Of a stretch of DNA of 64,000 nucleotides, positions 7,726 to 16,488 are shown in pieces. A program made the position numbers and the translations under genes. Where the stretch lies: positions 1,488,001-1,552,000 of the forward strand of contig NZ_JAXCLX010000001.1 of assembly GCF_034044635.1 (NCBI RefSeq). Direction: 5' to 3'. The notes beneath the pieces were generated by a model. It saw only the letters and a program-made list of their open reading frames with translations, ran no database searches and was not told where the DNA came from. Position 1 is the stretch's first letter. Every line of letters starts with the position of its first letter. Origin of the DNA: Dongia rigui (GTDB lineage: Bacteria; Pseudomonadota; Alphaproteobacteria; Dongiales; Dongiaceae).

Positions 7726-8022
7726 ATGGCGCAAAAACCCCTCACCATCATCGCCCAGGTCCAGGCCCATCCCGGCAAGGAAAACGAACTGCTCGCCGCC
7801 CAGCGGGAGCTGGTGGCCGGCGTCGTCAAGGAGCCGGGCTGCATCCGCTATGAGCTCCATGTCTCGAACGAGAAAAAGGGCCGCACCATCTTTGTCGAAA
7901 GCTGGGAAAGCTTCGATTTGTGGCAGGACCACATGAAGGCACCGGCCCTGGCCGCCTTCCGTGCCAAGGCGGGGCATCTGGTGGCGGAGACGATCCTCGA
8001 CCAGATGACGCCGGACCGCTAG
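7726..8022 (+). CDS. Antibiotic biosynthesis monooxygenase (ABM) family, putative quinol monooxygenase
   Basis: A 98-residue dimeric ferredoxin-like ABM protein with the family pattern TIIAQVQAHPGKENEL, EPGCIRYELHVS and FVESWESFDLWQDHMKAPAL. Members such as YgiN act as cofactor-free quinol monooxygenases, and others are of unknown function. The start follows the DUF3828 stop by 6 bases. A perfect 9-bp hairpin (8026-8047) begins 4 bases after the stop. Confidence 0.9.
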   Translation: MAQKPLTIIAQVQAHPGKENELLAAQRELVAGVVKEPGCIRYELHVSNEKKGRTIFVESWESFDLWQDHMKAPALAAFRAKAGHLVAETILDQMTPDR

Positions 8023-8025
8023 AGG

Positions 8026-8047
8026 CTGGATGGCTGCGGCCATCCAG
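8026..8047 (+). terminator. Stem-loop after the ABM gene
   Basis: CTGGATGGC and GCCATCCAG form a perfect 9-bp stem with a 4-base loop directly behind the ABM stop codon. No T-run follows, so it is either a non-canonical terminator or an mRNA 3'-end hairpin. Confidence 0.5.
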
Positions 8048-8133
8048 CGCGCACACGCCGCTTGCGCTCCTTCGGGTATTTTTCCCACGCCCCGACCCTC
8101 GACAGAGTCAGTGACTGAGGTCATGCTGGGGAC

Positions 8134-8649
8134 ATGGCGACTGTGCGCATTCTTGCCGGCAGCATCGAAGCTCTGCACAGCTATTGGCGGAGCCTCGCCG
8201 GTGGCGCGGTACCACAACGCAGCGATGTCGATCCGACGGCGATCAAGCAATTGCTGCCCTATCTCTACATCGTCAAATTCGAGACCGATCCTTTTCGCGT
8301 GCGCTACATGCTGGTCGGCACCGAGGCCGACCGGTGGAACGACCTCAGCCTGACGGGGCGTTATCTCGACGAGTTCCTGCCGGTCGATCGCAACAGCGCC
8401 AACCACACGCTGCTCGCCTGCTATCAACGCGCCTTCGAAACCGGCGCGCCGGTCTTTGGCAGCTATACCTGGCCGACCCGGGCCGGCTATACGCTGGAGG
8501 TGCGCTTTGGCATGTTCCCCTTGCGCGTTGGCGAGAAGATCGAGCAATGCCTCGCCATTGAGGACTATTCCGGTTTCCCGCCGGATATCGCCGATGACGG
8601 CATCCCGACGCAAGACCCGGTGAAGGACGCTGCCGCGCCCAAGGATTGA
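8134..8649 (+). CDS. PAS_5-type single-domain protein 1
   Basis: A stand-alone PAS-like protein of 171 residues. It shares with two others in this window the architecture LHSYWRSLAGG..P.RSDVDPTAIKQLLPYLYIV (quoted in part), R-V-R-Y-M-L-V-G-T-E, GRYLDEFLP and a C-terminal strand with IEDYS. These PAS_5 proteins are common in Rhodospirillales and related groups; ligand and partner are generally unknown. No catalytic or output domain is attached. It stands alone between the ABM gene and an MFS gene on the same strand. Role uncharacterised. Confidence 0.85.
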   Translation: MATVRILAGSIEALHSYWRSLAGGAVPQRSDVDPTAIKQLLPYLYIVKFETDPFRVRYMLVGTEADRWNDLSLTGRYLDEFLPVDRNSANHTLLACYQRAFETGAPVFGSYTWPTRAGYTLEVRFGMFPLRVGEKIEQCLAIEDYSGFPPDIADDGIPTQDPVKDAAAPKD

Positions 8650-8782
8650 GCGGCGGGGTTACGCCGGCGCCCCATTTCACACCGGCAAGGCGCCGGTTCC
8701 CTCGTTTCGGCATGCAAGCGATGCGTTGGCGTGGGTTCCGCCAGCATGCATCGCCACCTATGTTGCAGCGCATCCAAGGATG

Positions 8783-10018
8783 GAACAGTCAGCGATGCGC
8801 CCGGAACCGCCAACTCACGCGACCAATGACCTGACGTCACATAAGGACGGCACCGGCATCTCGCGCTGGATGACGTTCCTGATGGCGATGTCCTGCGGGC
8901 TCATTGCCGCCAATCTCTATTACGCGCAGCCATTGGTGAAGCCGATCAGCGAGAGCCTTGGCCTGTCGCCGCATATCGCCGGCTTCCTCGTCACCATGAC
9001 GCAGATTGGTTATGGCATCGGCCTCCTGCTGATCGTGCCCTTGGCCGATCTCATCGAGAACCGGCGCCTCATCCTGGGGGTCATGGCGCTGGGCACGCTG
9101 GCCCTGGTCACCGCTGCCTTCTCGACCCATGCGGCGCAGTTCCTGCCGGCGGCGCTCTTTATCGGCATCGGCTCCTGCGCCGTGCAGATCCTGGTGCCCT
9201 TTGCCGCCCATCTGGCACCTGAAGCCAAGCGTGGCCAGGTGGTCGGCAATGTCATGAGCGGGCTGATGTTCGGCATCATGCTGGCGCGGCCCATTGCCAG
9301 CTTCATCACGGAAGTGAGCTCGTGGCATGTGGTCTATTTCTATTCGATCGCGGTGATGGTGGCGCTCGGCCTCCTCCTCTCGCGCGCGTTGCCGCAACGC
9401 TTCCCGGCCTCGCAGATGAAGTATGGCGATTTGCTGCTCTCGATGGCGCATCTCGCCTTGAAGACGCCGGTGCTGCAGCGCCGCGCGCTCTATCAGGCCT
9501 CTATGTTCGGCGCCTTCAGCCTGTTCTGGACGGCGACACCCTTGCTGCTGGCGAGCCCTGCTTTCGGCATCAGCCAGGCCGGCATCGCGCTTTTTGCCCT
9601 GGCCGGCGTCGCCGGCGTCGTGGCGGCTCCCATTGCCGGGCGCCTCGCTGATCGCGGATTGACGCGGCCGGCCACCGCCTGCGCCATGGCATCCGTCGCC
9701 ATCGCTTTCCTGATGACCGAGATCGTGGCGCCCGGCAGCACGTTGTCGCTGGGCCTTCTGGTTGCGGCGGCGGTCGTGCTCGATTTCGGTGTCACCGCCA
9801 ATGTCGTGCTGGGCCAGCGCATGATCTACAGCCTGGGTGCCGAATATCGCGGCCGCCTCAACGGCCTCTATATGGCGACCTTCTTCATGGGAGGTGCGGC
9901 AGGCTCGGCGCTGGGTGCCTGGGCCTTCGCGCAAGGCGGCTGGTCCTTGACCGCCTGGATCGGCCTCGGCCTGCCGGTCGCGGCCATGCTCTATTTCGCC
10001 ACCGAGAAGCGGCGCTAG
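8783..10018 (+). CDS. MFS exporter
   Basis: A roughly 411-residue major facilitator superfamily transporter with twelve predicted membrane segments, starting at FLMAMSCGLIAANLYYAQPL. The loop 2-3 motif is present as PLADLIENRR, and ADRGLTRPAT is its repeat in the second half. It resembles drug or sugar efflux permeases of the YnfM/AraJ type. Start choice is uncertain: ATG at 8783 (AAGG directly adjacent) or ATG at 8795 (GGAA upstream). Its TAG overlaps the stop of the convergent PAS_5 gene. Substrate unknown. Confidence 0.88.
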   Translation, partial: EQSAMRPEPPTHATNDLTSHKDGTGISRWMTFLMAMSCGLIAANLYYAQPLVKPISESLGLSPHIAGFLVTMTQIGYGIGLLLIVPLADLIENRRLILGVMALGTLALVTAAFSTHAAQFLPAALFIGIGSCAVQILVPFAAHLAPEAKRGQVVGNVMSGLMFGIMLARPIASFITEVSSWHVVYFYSIAVMVALGLLLSRALPQRFPASQMKYGDLLLSMAHLALKTPVLQRRALYQASMFGAFSLFWTATPLLLASPAFGISQAGIALFALAGVAGVVAAPIAGRLADRGLTRPATACAMASVAIAFLMTEIVAPGSTLSLGLLVAAAVVLDFGVTANVVLGQRMIYSLGAEYRGRLNGLYMATFFMGGAAGSALGAWAFAQGGWSLTAWIGLGLPVAAMLYFATEKRR

Positions 10019-10503
10019 GGCGCCGTCACGGGCTTGCGTTCGATCGGCAGCATGACGATGGCAAGCATGCCGATCTCGTCGGGTTGTTTGGCATCGGCAA
10101 GCGGCAGCGTGAGCACTTTATAGATGAGGCGCTGCTGGTTCATCACCAGGTCGCGCGCCGCGTAACGCGGTACGCGACCTTCGACGGCGGCAGTGTAGGC
10201 CTCCACCACGAAAGGCGCATAATCGGCCGGCAGCAATTCATCGGCATATTTGCCGGTATAGTCGCCATCGCCGAAATAATTCACCAGACCGCTGCCATAG
10301 AGGCGGAAGCGGAAGCGCAACGGGTGCCGCTCGACATCGACCAGCACGACATAACCGAGGGCGTAGCGGAAATCGATCGGGTCGAGATCGGCGCGCGTCG
10401 GCATGTCGCGACCGCCGGCCTTGGCACGCCAATAGGCAAAGAATCTTTGGAGATGCGGATGGTGGATTCCCGCAGCAAACGCATCGGCATCAAATCCGCC
10501 CAT
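10015..10503 (-). CDS. PAS_5-type single-domain protein 2
   Basis: Second of three PAS_5 paralogues, 162 residues: LQRFFAYWRAKAGG, PTRADLDPIDFRYALGYVVLV (quoted in part), RFRFRLYGSGLV, TGKYADELLP and a C-terminal strand IGMLAIVMLPIE. It is convergent with the MFS gene (stops overlap within CTAG) and diverges from the histidine kinase gene. Function unknown; a sensory or scaffold role for the nearby kinase is conceivable but unsupported. Confidence 0.85.
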   Translation of the reverse strand: MGGFDADAFAAGIHHPHLQRFFAYWRAKAGGRDMPTRADLDPIDFRYALGYVVLVDVERHPLRFRFRLYGSGLVNYFGDGDYTGKYADELLPADYAPFVVEAYTAAVEGRVPRYAARDLVMNQQRLIYKVLTLPLADAKQPDEIGMLAIVMLPIERKPVTAP

Positions 10504-10837
10504 ACACCCGTCCAGTTGTCATCCCTTCGATTCTTGTTCGAAGGATAAGCCCGCCGACCGACCTCTTCAACCATGGGTCTTGCATCTTCGTGGCGCATGC
10601 ACGCCCAGGGATATGCGTTGGGGAAGACCTCGTCTGGCGGCCGATCGCAACAACAACAGGATACTGCTCCTAACACGCACATCGCATGCTGGCGGCAGGC
10701 GAAGCGCGTCGCGGCGCCAAGGCCGCGATGTCGAGAGTAAGGCGCCGTTAACGGAACGAGACTATAAAAATCTTTCCACACCGACCATTTGCGGGGCAAT
10801 CGCCGATGCGTGGATAGGGTCGGGCGGAGGAGGCATC
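10504..10837. promoter_or_regulatory. 334-bp divergent spacer, PAS_5 / histidine kinase
   Basis: No convincing gene is present. The kinase reading frame stays open upstream to 10580, but that translation (rich in Arg, Gly and Ser) looks non-coding. An AT-rich stretch ACTATAAAAATC (10761-10772) is the best -10-like element, and GGAGGAGG at 10825-10832 is the ribosome site of the kinase. Confidence 0.4.
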
Positions 10838-12577
10838 TTGGCGTACCGACTTCTCTATCGGCTTGCCGGCGTTGAGTGGTGGCGCAAGCCGGGACGACCC
10901 GCAGCCGTTTTCACCCTCACCGTCCTGGTCGCCATTTGGGTGACGTTCGCCTCCTACGCGATCAATGTCTGGTACTCGATCGAAGATGAGGCCAATCAGG
11001 AACTCTATGGCGCCAAGAACGTCATGGGTGCCCATACCAACGCTGTGTTTCGAGCCGCGCGTACCATGCAGAGCGTTACGGATCACTGGCTCGCGGAAGA
11101 CTTCTCGATCGCCCAGCAACATCCGCTCGACGAGCTTCGCAATCTTCTCGCCAAGCTTCAGGGCAACGGCCGGCAACTCGTCACCCTTGGCCTGGTTGAC
11201 GCAGAGGATCACGGATTCTGGCGATTGACCCTGGGCAAGGTCTTTGCCGACAGGATCTATCTGGGGGATCGCGATTACATCGAGGCCTTGCGCGACAAGC
11301 CGGCCGGCCAGGAATTCATCGGCTTGCCCATCCTTGGTCGTGGCGGTGGATTGAGGACCGTACCCATTGCCATGCGGGCCCAGCCAAATGACGCGGGGGT
11401 CAAATATATCGGCGCCTATATCACCGAAAAGACCTTCAACGACGCCTTTTCGCATCTCACAGATATTGCGCCTGCCGTGGTCGGCATAACGCGGAGCGAC
11501 GGCAGAATCCTGTTCGTTTGGCCGCCGAATGACGCGCAAAGAGGAAACCTCATCGCGGGGTTCAGCGACGTGATCGTGAAGAACCAGACCGATCTGATGG
11601 CAGCCAGTTTGCCGTCGCCGGATGGCTCCGGGGAAATGCTGGCCGCGTTCGGGCCCGTACCGGAAGAGCCGCTTCACGTCTTCGCCGCGATCAAGCGCGC
11701 TGACCTCCACGCGCTGTTCCTGGCTACACTGGCATTTCCGACGCTGCTGGCATGCCTGACGACAATCGTCATCGCATTGCTGGGAAGCTGGGTCATGAAG
11801 CTGATGGTCAGTCAGGCGCGCAGATCGGCAGAGCTGTCAGCAGCCCTCGTCAAGGCAGAGGCCGCCAACGAGTCGAAGTCGCAGTTCCTGGCCAATATGA
11901 GCCACGAGCTGCGAACGCCGCTCAACGCCGTCATCGGTTTCTCGGAAGTCATTTCAAAGGAGATCTATGGCCCCTTGGGCGTCACGCAGTATCGCGAGTA
12001 TTCCAAGGACATCACCGACGCCGGCCACCACCTGCTGGGCATCATCACGCAGATATTGGACATGGCCAAGCTCGAGTCAGGAACGCTTGCCGATACGCAG
12101 ACGCCGGCCGATATCGGCGAGAATATCGAGGCCTGCCAGAGATTGCTGTTCGGCAAGGCGGCGGAACGGCGCATCGATATTGTGTGCGGCGACATGGCGG
12201 ACCTGCCGCCTGTCCGGATGGAACCGGTCCATCTGCGGCAGGTCATCATAAACCTCATCGGCAATGCGATAAAATTCTCCCATGCCGGTGGCCGTATCGA
12301 TGTCTCGGCCGTCGTCACGCCGAAGGGAGACCTGCAGATCACCGTCGCGGACGAAGGTATCGGCATCAAGCCAGAATCGATGGCGGAACTTTTCCAGCCG
12401 TTCGGCCAGGTCGAAAAGGCCATCAGCCGCCAGTATGGCGGTGTCGGCCTTGGCCTGGTCAATGCCAGGCGCCTGGTCGAAGCCTATGGCGGCAAGATCT
12501 GGCTGGAAAGCGAATATGGGGTCGGCACCAAAGCGATCGTCTCGCTGCCCATCGCGGCGCTCAACAGCGCGACTTAA
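10838..12577 (+). CDS. Membrane-bound sensor histidine kinase, orphan
   Basis: A 579-residue hybrid-free kinase. From this start, transmembrane segment 1 is near residues 22-44, a periplasmic Cache-like sensor covers about 45-290 (containing FADRIYLGDRDYIEAL and KYIGAYITEKTF), and segment 2 is near 291-320. A linker follows, then HisKA with His356 in SHELRTPLNAVIGFSE, and HATPase_c with NLIGNAIKFS, DEGIGI and YGGVGLGL. I chose the TTG at 10838 because GGAGGAGG lies 5 bases before it and the frame upstream looks non-coding. No response regulator is adjacent, so the partner must lie elsewhere. The ligand is unknown. Confidence 0.85.
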   Translation: MAYRLLYRLAGVEWWRKPGRPAAVFTLTVLVAIWVTFASYAINVWYSIEDEANQELYGAKNVMGAHTNAVFRAARTMQSVTDHWLAEDFSIAQQHPLDELRNLLAKLQGNGRQLVTLGLVDAEDHGFWRLTLGKVFADRIYLGDRDYIEALRDKPAGQEFIGLPILGRGGGLRTVPIAMRAQPNDAGVKYIGAYITEKTFNDAFSHLTDIAPAVVGITRSDGRILFVWPPNDAQRGNLIAGFSDVIVKNQTDLMAASLPSPDGSGEMLAAFGPVPEEPLHVFAAIKRADLHALFLATLAFPTLLACLTTIVIALLGSWVMKLMVSQARRSAELSAALVKAEAANESKSQFLANMSHELRTPLNAVIGFSEVISKEIYGPLGVTQYREYSKDITDAGHHLLGIITQILDMAKLESGTLADTQTPADIGENIEACQRLLFGKAAERRIDIVCGDMADLPPVRMEPVHLRQVIINLIGNAIKFSHAGGRIDVSAVVTPKGDLQITVADEGIGIKPESMAELFQPFGQVEKAISRQYGGVGLGLVNARRLVEAYGGKIWLESEYGVGTKAIVSLPIAALNSAT

Positions 12578-12611
12578 GATTGGCCGCCATGGATGCCGCG
12601 GGCGAACCGCC

Positions 12612-13454
12612 TCAGACCGGCCAACCCAGCGCGCGCATGAAGGCCTCGACGCGCTCGGTATAGGCACCCGGGAGGCCGAGCGTGCTGTTGATCTCGCCAT
12701 GGGTGATGGCTTCTGGCTGCACCTCCATCTTGCCCCCGAATTGGACGGCCTTGCGGGCGAGTTGCCGGTTCTGCGGGCAGGCATCGGCCGAGCGCTGGCG
12801 GCAGATGCCGAGCAGCGGCTGTGTCGGCCCTTTGAGGCGGTGATAGGGCGAGGCGGCCTCCCACGCAGCGGGGTCCTTGCCGAAGGCGTCGTCATAGAGC
12901 CTGAAATGGCGCCCCTGCATGATCTCCGGCACGTTCATGGCGCCGCTGTCGAGCGAGATGGTGCCCCGCCACATCCGCGCGCCCTTCGCAGTGGCGATCT
13001 CGGGCGCGCTGTTGATCAGCGTCACCAGATGGGCGCCGGCGGAATGTCCCATCAGGATGACATTGCCGGGATCGCCACCCCAACCCGGCGCCAGTTGCTG
13101 CACCTTGACCAGCGCCGCCGCGACATCGTCGGCTTCCATCACGGGCGTCACGGTTTCGTCCATGCGGTAGTTCACCGTGACGAAGATGATGCCCTTCGGC
13201 AACCAGCGCGCCACCTTGTTGTCGACGACGCGGTCCATGTCCTTGTCGCCTCTGCGCCAGCCACCGCCATGCACCATGAACAGAATCGGCGCATTCTTGG
13301 CATGAGCCGGCAGATAGACATCAAGTTTCTGCGCCCGGTCGGTGCCGTAGGCGATGTCCTTCTCGAGCTTGGCGCCGGCCGGCAGATTGTCTGCCAGGGC
13401 CGGGGCGGCAAGGCCCAGGAAAGCGGCGAGAAATGCGGCACAAAGCGGTTTCAT
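12612..13454 (-). CDS. Exported alpha/beta hydrolase (HSL/BD-FAE-like esterase)
   Basis: 280 residues with a signal peptide (1-21, ending PALA) and the hormone-sensitive-lipase-like signature: HGGGW at 62-66 for the oxyanion hole, nucleophile Ser138 in GHSAGAH, and a C-terminal His in AITHGEI. Likely a periplasmic carboxylesterase. It lies 74 bases behind an SDR gene on the same strand and may be the last gene of the phytanoyl-dioxygenase/LacI/SDR unit. Substrate unknown. Confidence 0.88.
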   Translation of the reverse strand: MKPLCAAFLAAFLGLAAPALADNLPAGAKLEKDIAYGTDRAQKLDVYLPAHAKNAPILFMVHGGGWRRGDKDMDRVVDNKVARWLPKGIIFVTVNYRMDETVTPVMEADDVAAALVKVQQLAPGWGGDPGNVILMGHSAGAHLVTLINSAPEIATAKGARMWRGTISLDSGAMNVPEIMQGRHFRLYDDAFGKDPAAWEAASPYHRLKGPTQPLLGICRQRSADACPQNRQLARKAVQFGGKMEVQPEAITHGEINSTLGLPGAYTERVEAFMRALGWPV

Positions 13455-13528
13455 CAGGCCTGTCCCCTGAGTGATGAATGGTACGACTTGAAGTATGTCA
13501 CGCCGCGAAACCGGAATCCCTGCGCGCC

Positions 13529-14299
13529 CTACTGTGCCGTATTCCCGCCATCGACCAGCATGGCGTGACCGGTGATAAAGCTGGCTTCGTCGGAAGCGAC
13601 GAAGGTGACGGCGTTGGCGATTTCGTGGGGCTGGCCGACGCGGCCCATGGGAATGCCTTCGCCGTTTTTCTGGAGGCCCGCTTGCTTTTCATCGCCGCGA
13701 TGCAAGATCCCGCCGACCAGCATCGGCGTCTCGACGTCACCCGGACAGACGGCATTGACGCGGATGCCTTGCCTGGCATGGTCGATGGCCATCGCCTTGG
13801 TCAGCATGATGATGGCCCCTTTCGAGGTGCAATAGGCAAGTTCACCCCGCCCTGCCACGAAGGCCCAGTCGGAGGCGATGTTGACGATGGCGCCGCCTTT
13901 GCCGCCGACATCGAACTGCGCCACCATCTGCTTCACGGCGGCTCGGCTGAAGCGGAACACGGCGTCGACATTGACGCCCATGACGCGCGCGAAATCATCG
14001 TCGGTGGTTTCGAGGATGTTGCCCCGATGGACGATGCCGGCATTGTTGACGAGAATGTCGAGACGGCCAAGCTTGTCGACAGCCAGCGCCGTGATTCTTT
14101 CGGCAAGGCCCTTCTGCGTCACGTCGCCGGCCACGAAGATGCCGCCGGTCTTTGCCGCCAAGGCTTCGCCCGCCGCCGCATTGCGCCCGGTGAGGATGAG
14201 CTTCGCACCCTCGGCCGCAAACTTCTCGGCGATGGCAAGACCGATGCCCGATGTGGCGCCCGTGATCAGCGCGACCTTGCTCTCCAACCTTCTTGTCAT
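13529..14299 (-). CDS. SDR-family oxidoreductase
   Basis: A 256-residue classical SDR with TGATSGIG at 13-20, NNAG, and the catalytic pair in AYCTSKGA followed by DHARQGIRVNAVCPGDVETPM (quoted in part). The C-terminus ITGHAMLVDGGNTAQ is the usual SDR ending. It lies 54 bases behind the LacI gene on the same strand, within the locus headed by the phytanoyl-CoA dioxygenase-like gene. Sugar or polyol oxidation would suit a LacI neighbour, but that is inference. Confidence 0.9.
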   Translation of the reverse strand: MTRRLESKVALITGATSGIGLAIAEKFAAEGAKLILTGRNAAAGEALAAKTGGIFVAGDVTQKGLAERITALAVDKLGRLDILVNNAGIVHRGNILETTDDDFARVMGVNVDAVFRFSRAAVKQMVAQFDVGGKGGAIVNIASDWAFVAGRGELAYCTSKGAIIMLTKAMAIDHARQGIRVNAVCPGDVETPMLVGGILHRGDEKQAGLQKNGEGIPMGRVGQPHEIANAVTFVASDEASFITGHAMLVDGGNTAQ

Positions 14300-14353
14300 G
14301 ATATCCCCTTGCGCGACTGGTGGTGCGGACCGGCGCGGGATCCTAGCGCATCG

Positions 14354-15355
14354 TCAGCGCTTGCGCACGGATTCGCGGATCACCAATTCGGCCGCAAGCT
14401 TGACCTGTTCGCGCGCTGTTTCCTCTTCTTCCGCCAGGCGCTTGCGGATGAGGCGCAGCGCATGCTGGGCGAAGGCTGCCACCGGCTGGCGCGCGACGGT
14501 GAGGCCGGGGCGGAAGGCACCGGCCCAGGGGAAGTCGTCGATGCTGGCGACCGAGATGTCATCCGGCACGTTCAACCGGCGGTCATGGAGGGCGCGCATC
14601 ACGCCGATCAGCATGTTGTTGTTGGCAACGAAGATGGCGCTGGGCCGGCGCGGCAGGTCGAGGAGCGCGTTGGCGGCATCGTAGCCACCGGCTTCGCGGA
14701 AGTCGGCATGGCGGATGAAATCGGCGGGAGCGTTTAGGCCGCCCTTGCGCAGCGCCTGCAGGAAACCATTGAGGCGATCATCGCTCGCAAAATTGCCTCG
14801 TGGCCCGGCGATGATGGCAATCTCGGCATGGCCGAGGCCCATGATGTGCTGCGTGATGGCAAGCCCCGCGCCGGCATTGTCGAGGGCCACCGTGTCGAAG
14901 GGCGTGTCGTTCCAAGCATTGTCGACGACGACCAGCGGGAAGTTTTCCGGCCAGTCGTCGAAGGGATAGTCGTCGCGTCCGCCTGCCGGGCACAGCACGA
15001 CGCCGTCGACGCGCTGCTGGCGCATCAGATCAAGCATCTTGCGTTCGGTCGCCACGTCATAGCCGCTGTCGCCCAGGATCGTCGCATAGCCATAGGCCTT
15101 GGCCATCAGCTCCACTTCGCGCACGAATTCGGTGAAGAAGGGATTGCTGATATCGGGGATGACCAGCCCTAGGAGATCGGTGCTGCCGGTGCGCAATGAC
15201 CGCGCCACCGCATCGGGACGGTAGCCGAGGCTCGAGATCGCTTGCGTGATGCGGGCCTTCAGCTCCGGGCTGACGAAGCGGCGGCCGGAGAGGCTGGCCG
15301 AGACCGTCGCCACCGAGACACCGGCCTCTTGGGCCACATCGCGCATCGTTGCCAT
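14354..15355 (-). CDS. LacI-family transcriptional regulator
   Basis: A 333-residue repressor. The helix-turn-helix is at residues 3-23 (MRDVAQEAGVSVATVSASLS), the hinge follows (LGYRPDAVARSLRTG), and the periplasmic-binding-protein-like effector domain begins LLGLVIPDISNPFF. It lies 9 bases downstream of the phytanoyl-dioxygenase gene. A perfect 26-bp palindrome with a central CG step in the divergent spacer at 16283-16308 has the form of a LacI-family operator, so this protein most likely controls its own operon and the divergent MFS gene. Effector unknown. Confidence 0.93.
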   Translation of the reverse strand: MATMRDVAQEAGVSVATVSASLSGRRFVSPELKARITQAISSLGYRPDAVARSLRTGSTDLLGLVIPDISNPFFTEFVREVELMAKAYGYATILGDSGYDVATERKMLDLMRQQRVDGVVLCPAGGRDDYPFDDWPENFPLVVVDNAWNDTPFDTVALDNAGAGLAITQHIMGLGHAEIAIIAGPRGNFASDDRLNGFLQALRKGGLNAPADFIRHADFREAGGYDAANALLDLPRRPSAIFVANNNMLIGVMRALHDRRLNVPDDISVASIDDFPWAGAFRPGLTVARQPVAAFAQHALRLIRKRLAEEEETAREQVKLAAELVIRESVRKR

Positions 15356-15364
15356 GAGTTGCTC

Positions 15365-16243
15365 TTACGCCCACCAATCCTTCGAGGCGCCGGGGGCGCG
15401 CGCCGATTGCAGGATGGCGCCGGGCGCCATCGGCTCGATGTCGAGGAGATAGCGGTGCACGTCGCTCATCCGCTCATAGGTCGCGGGGAGGAGATGCTCG
15501 CGCTGCACCAGCTGCTGCGGCAGATCGCGGCGGGTATAGGTCAAGTGCAGCACGCGGCGGCGCGCACCATCCTTGTTGCGCGTGCCCGAATGCCAGATCG
15601 ATGAATTGCAGATGATGACCGAACCCGCCGGGGCGGTCACCAGCACCTCGCCGGGATAGGGCGCCCCGGCATCCTGCGGCACACGCGCTTGGTCTTGCGC
15701 CGACAAGGGCTGCGGCTGCCAGTCGAATCGGTTGACGATCGAGCAGTTCAAAGGCGCCCAGTGATGCGAGCCGGGCACGACGCGCGTCGGACCGTTGTCG
15801 AGCGTCATGTCATCAAAGCAGATGATGGCGTTGAGGACCCACCAATCGCCGTCGAAATGCTTGGGCACGTCGACATGGAGATCCTGCTGGCCCTTGCCCT
15901 GCAACGGCTCGCGCAGATTGGCCCCATGTACCTTGATCTCGCCCAGGAGATAGGCGGCCGAGGCCAGCACCGGCTTGATCTCGAGGCAACGGTCGAAGGC
16001 GGTCGACTTGTTGAAGATGTTGGAGACGCGGGGAGCACCGGGTTCGATATGGACCTCATGCCCGCCCTGCTCGCCCTCGGCGGCCGAGAGCTTGTCGAAG
16101 GCCTCGGCCATCTCGCGGCACTCGGCCGGGGTGAACATGTTGGTGCGCAGATAGAAGCCCTGTTCGTCGAGCTGCCGGCGTTCCGATTCCGTGAAATCGG
16201 CGCCCGTGACGCCGAGGCTGTGAAGGGCCCTCTTGGTGTACAT
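15365..16243 (-). CDS. Phytanoyl-CoA dioxygenase (PhyH)-family protein
   Basis: A 292-residue Fe(II)/2-oxoglutarate oxygenase. The iron facial triad is visible: His123 and Asp125 in LHVDVP and the distal His218 in IWHSGTRN, with an Arg near 229 for 2-oxoglutarate. PhyH proteins hydroxylate diverse small molecules; the substrate here cannot be inferred. It is the first gene of a leftward unit with LacI, SDR and hydrolase, and the operator-like palindrome lies 40 bases upstream of its ATG. Confidence 0.88.
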   Translation of the reverse strand: MYTKRALHSLGVTGADFTESERRQLDEQGFYLRTNMFTPAECREMAEAFDKLSAAEGEQGGHEVHIEPGAPRVSNIFNKSTAFDRCLEIKPVLASAAYLLGEIKVHGANLREPLQGKGQQDLHVDVPKHFDGDWWVLNAIICFDDMTLDNGPTRVVPGSHHWAPLNCSIVNRFDWQPQPLSAQDQARVPQDAGAPYPGEVLVTAPAGSVIICNSSIWHSGTRNKDGARRRVLHLTYTRRDLPQQLVQREHLLPATYERMSDVHRYLLDIEPMAPGAILQSARAPGASKDWWA

Positions 16244-16282
16244 CCGCGTCTCTCCCGAAATGGCTGTTTTTCGCCAGCTAAT

Positions 16283-16308
16283 CGTATAGCTAATCGATTA
16301 GCTATACG
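16283..16308. promoter_or_regulatory. Perfect 26-bp palindrome, likely LacI operator
   Basis: Each half-site reads CGTATAGCTAATC and the two halves are exact reverse complements with a central C-G step, as in LacI-family operators. It sits in the 245-bp spacer between the PhyH and MFS genes, 40 bases from the PhyH start, and would block or gate the leftward promoter. Confidence 0.75.
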
Positions 16309-16356
16309 TTTTGCCGGACTTTTTCATAACCCGTCCCCGGTCGCAAGCGACAAGTG

Positions 16357-16366
16357 GTTAGCTAAC
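16357..16366. promoter_or_regulatory. Second short palindrome, possible auxiliary operator
   Basis: GTTAGCTAAC is a perfect 10-bp palindrome that shares the TTAGCTA core of the 26-bp site and lies about 66 bases centre-to-centre from it, on the MFS side of the spacer. It could be an auxiliary operator, though it lacks the central CG. Confidence 0.4.
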
Positions 16367-16488
16367 AATCTGCGCGCTTTGCAGGGCACCCCGCAGCTTT
16401 GGTATGACGAATTAACTTTTCCAATTTTGCTGCACATGCGAAATCTATGTTCTGCTCCCTAGCACCCCTTTAAGAGTGCCGACCCGCC

